NCBI GenBank assembly: GCA_013368445.1 | Contig: JAACJO010000014.1 | Coordinates: 62,001 to 126,000 of the forward strand | DNA: 64,000 nt | Direction: 5' to 3' | Source: Leucocoprinus leucothites | Lineage: Eukaryota > Basidiomycota > Agaricomycetes > Agaricales > Agaricaceae | In this document: positions 61,269-64,000 of the stretch, piece by piece | How the letters are laid out: every line of letters begins with the position of its first letter | How positions within the stretch are numbered: position 1 is the stretch's first letter | The notes under the pieces: generated by a model | Databases searched by the model: none | Seen by the model: only the letters and a program-made list of their open reading frames with translations | Told to the model about the DNA's origin: nothing | Program-made: the position numbers and the translations under genes

Positions 61269-64000
61269 ATGCTTCCTGGCAGCTTGAACATCAACTCTTC
61301 TTTTTTTGGGGCCACTGCTACCCACCCATCATCTCTATCTGTTTCACAGAGGACGCTTCAGTCTTCCTGGTGGAATAATTGCTTTTATGATCACCCCAGA
61401 CGTCAACATGGTTCACCAAGTGCTCGCATTGGTGATAAGTGGAAAGTCTACTGCAAACGTTGCTTTGATAAGCATGTTGAGGAGATCCAAGAAGAGCACT
61501 CCAATGCTCTCACACAGGGTATTGTACTCAATATTCCTCAAACACAAACAGGAATAGAATTGTACCATAAGCATTCTTTGTTCCATATGACAATACAAGC
61601 TTACAGTATTTACATATATTTTAGTTTGGGCAACTAGAGCTGAGGGAAATAAAGCTGGGGTACGAGGGTGGCGTCGATCCGCCACCTCAACCCTACTCAA
61701 TCACTTGGCTGACTGTGAGCTGCAAGACTTTCAGACCCGTTGTGATGCTTTCTACTCTCCTTCAGCTAATAAGTCTACTGCCAAGAATTCGATGGCATCT
61801 CCAATTCGTGCACGCCGGGTTGGAAAGACTCTTCAGCAGGCATTGACTCAATCAGCCCTTCAACAATTCCGGATGCCTCCTGTTCCTTTCTATTCACCTA
61901 CCAGCTCTTCCACCCCTTCTCAGTCACACCCTCAGTCTCATGGGCTACCACCCTCAGGCTCTTCAACTTCGAATTTATCCATCCCAGCTACAACACCATT
62001 CGCAGTACCAACACCTCTAATCACATCAGCTTCATTGACTCCAACCGACACTCTTAGCCCTCTCCTTTTTAGATCACCCTCAGAACAACAATCTAGCCAG
62101 CTACCTCAGTCTGGTACCTCAACACCACGTCTTGTTGGTTTTCATCATGCTCCTCCTGCTGGTAGTCATTCAATTTTGGTCGCACAAGCACTGAATCGCC
62201 AGAATTCTCACGCTACAATGCTTCGTGATCCAGGAGGCCCACTGCAATATCTCAACTGGTCTACAGAAAGGCAGCAGGCATTTGAGTACCGGTTGGCCCG
62301 ACTCACTGTTGCTGCTGGGTTACCACTGTCTTGGGTTGAAAATCTGGAGCTCATTCTATTGATTGAGGAGCTTGCACCGGCTGCTCGAGTACTGTCACGG
62401 AAGGTTCTGACTAATCGCATCATTCCTGATCTTGTCGGTCATCTGCATACAGTGAACAAGCGGTCAGTGGATGGTGGTTTTGCTACACTCCAGGCAGATG
62501 GATGGACTGGTGGAAATTATCATCATCTTATTGCATTCATGATAACTGTGCTTACACAGGTACGTTCTAATTTCCGAGCTTCTGATCTTTGATCCGGCAC
62601 CTGAACTAATGTCACCTATTCAATAGTTATTTACAGTCAAGGTTGCTGATGAAACAACTCAGCGCAAGACAGCTGAGAAGTTTCTTGAGCTTCTTGAGAA
62701 GGTGTACCATGAAGTAGAAAAGGAATGGAACATCACAATTGTTGCCATTGTGACTGATGCATCTGGTGAGACTCGCAAAGCTCGACGCGAGTTTGTGAAG
62801 AAGTATCCAAGTGTGGTTGTCTTAGATTGTTATGCACATCAGGTGTGCCATCTCCAAGCCTCAAGTTAATTACTGTTAATCTATTAGTTACAGATTAATC
62901 TAGTGGTCGGTGACTACTTCAAGCATGGCTGTGATTTCCTTGAGTACACAGACATGGCCGAAAGTCTCATCACATGGATTCGGAGTAAGACTATGCTTCT
63001 TGGATTAATTCAGGAAGAGCAGATACGACAAAACAAGCGACCTACCACTATCATTAGGCCAGTCCTAACCCATTGGACTGCACACCTCCGTGCCTATGAA
63101 CGTCTTTTGGATACTGAAGGTGTTCTGACTGCTGTAGTTGCCACAGAGATGGGGAAAGCAGATGCTGACCGCCTATTTGTTACTGGTAGTGGGAAGAGTA
63201 AGGAAAAGGTGATAAGCATGATTAACATCATTCGGAATCCTATCTTCTGGCTTAATCTTCAAATGTATGCTTTTGTTCTCCTTTTATAGATTATTTTCTC
63301 ATTTTTACTTCAAGTGTTACTCGTCATCTCAGACCTCTTGGTGCTGCTGCTGGTGCTGTTCAGGCTGCATTCTGTTGCCTGGACACAGTCCTCCTCACCT
63401 TTGGCTATCTGGTGCACACCAATACTAACATGATGGAAACTTATGCTGAGGATCAGACGGCTTGCACGGAAATTATCAAGAGTCTTGAACTTCGATGGTC
63501 TAAGGCTGATCAGGAGCCGTTCATTGCAAGTCTCATCCTAAACCCCCTTTATCAACTCATTCCCTTTTCTGAAACTGCCGGACTTCACCCAGCCAAGGCT
63601 CTTGGCCTCATGAAGCATCTATATCGGAGGTTCTTCGATGCTGACCCCCCGGTTGCATTTTCTATGGACATTATGAATTATTTGGAGCGAAGAAACAATT
63701 TCGCAACTCTACCAGATATGATTGAACTCGAAATTGGTTATGCTGCGAGTGAGGTTCACATTTCTATCACATGGAGTGTTGTCTACACAGATGTCTAACC
63801 TTTATTACTTACAGAAACGCACACCCAATCCATTGAATATTTTTCAACATTTTCAAGTCCATGGGGCCCCGGAGCCAGTCTTTTTCACCTTTGCTCGTCG
63901 CGTGCTCTCCATTAATGTGAACTCCGCTTTGTGTGAACGTCTCTTCAGTCATTTTGGAGACACCCTCACAAAGCTCCGAAATCGCCTTGGAAACAACACC
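61269..64000 (+). CDS. hAT-superfamily transposase, at least 6 exons, truncated by window edge
   Basis: Cut-and-paste DNA transposase. Exons: 61269-61518, 61625-62559, 62627-62842, 62894-63264, 63333-63753, 63815 to beyond 64000; all junctions keep frame. A BED-type zinc finger is assembled across intron 1 (KVYCKRCFDKH plus LLNHLADC). A Ser/Pro-rich linker follows, then the catalytic RNase H-like core with LQADGWTGGNYHHLIAF (DDE Asp), IVAIVTDASGETRKAR and VVVLDCYAHQINLVV (second acidic region, CxxH), and the start of the C-terminal dimerisation region (NVNSALCERLFSHFGDTLTKLRNRL). No stop or frameshift is seen, so the element may be young and active. Confidence 0.88.

Overview
The window comes from a mushroom-forming basidiomycete (Agaricomycetes; order and genus not resolved). 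Evidence: conserved genes are split by many 45-70 bp introns, several exons are only 1-20 bp, and the proteins present are an ERT1-type zinc-cluster regulator, a 262-residue NADP mannitol dehydrogenase, a STE6-type pheromone exporter and leucine-rich-repeat-like F-box proteins of the kind that expand in mushrooms. Exon structures below were built by hand from splice signals plus remembered family consensus; no search was run.

Layout. 0.9-8.2 kb: acetyl-CoA synthetase (-), a DUF2461-type protein (+), mannitol dehydrogenase (+). 8-14 kb: a direct tandem duplication of about 2.7 kb that carries the mannitol dehydrogenase tail plus an F-box gene; the first F-box copy is broken by a 747-bp solo-LTR-like insertion. 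14.6-17 kb: DHA1-type MFS transporter (-). 19-24 kb: an unrecognised gene, a Zrg17-like zinc CDF transporter, tRNA-Arg(ACG). 24-27 kb: F-box gene C and tRNA-Arg(TCG). 27-41.6 kb: chitin deacetylase, ERT1, GH1 beta-glucosidase, a Gfo/Idh/MocA oxidoreductase diverging from it, a proline-rich protein and an HSL-type esterase. 42-53 kb: a small unknown gene, F-box genes D and E, and the STE6-like ABC exporter. 53-60.4 kb: a second F-box array (F intact, G relic, H with its tail replaced by a 965-bp LTR of the same family). 61.3-64 kb: an apparently intact hAT transposase running off the right edge.

How the genes relate. Acetyl-CoA synthetase, ERT1 (activator of gluconeogenic genes in yeast) and mannitol dehydrogenase all belong to C2/storage-carbon metabolism but are scattered, so this is not a cluster. 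The F-box genes are the dynamic part: eight copies or relics in two subfamilies, duplicated as blocks with their promoters and 3' flanks, and hit repeatedly by LTR elements near the 3' end of the coding region.

Odd features. The esterase gene appears to need a single-nucleotide exon. The DUF2461 gene appears to need 7-bp and 5-bp exons. Four introns look like GC-AG. A 14-bp palindrome, TGATCGATTGATCA, recurs at -70 to -140 from several start codons. Six one-base deletions in five otherwise conserved genes look more like uncorrected assembly errors than real mutations.
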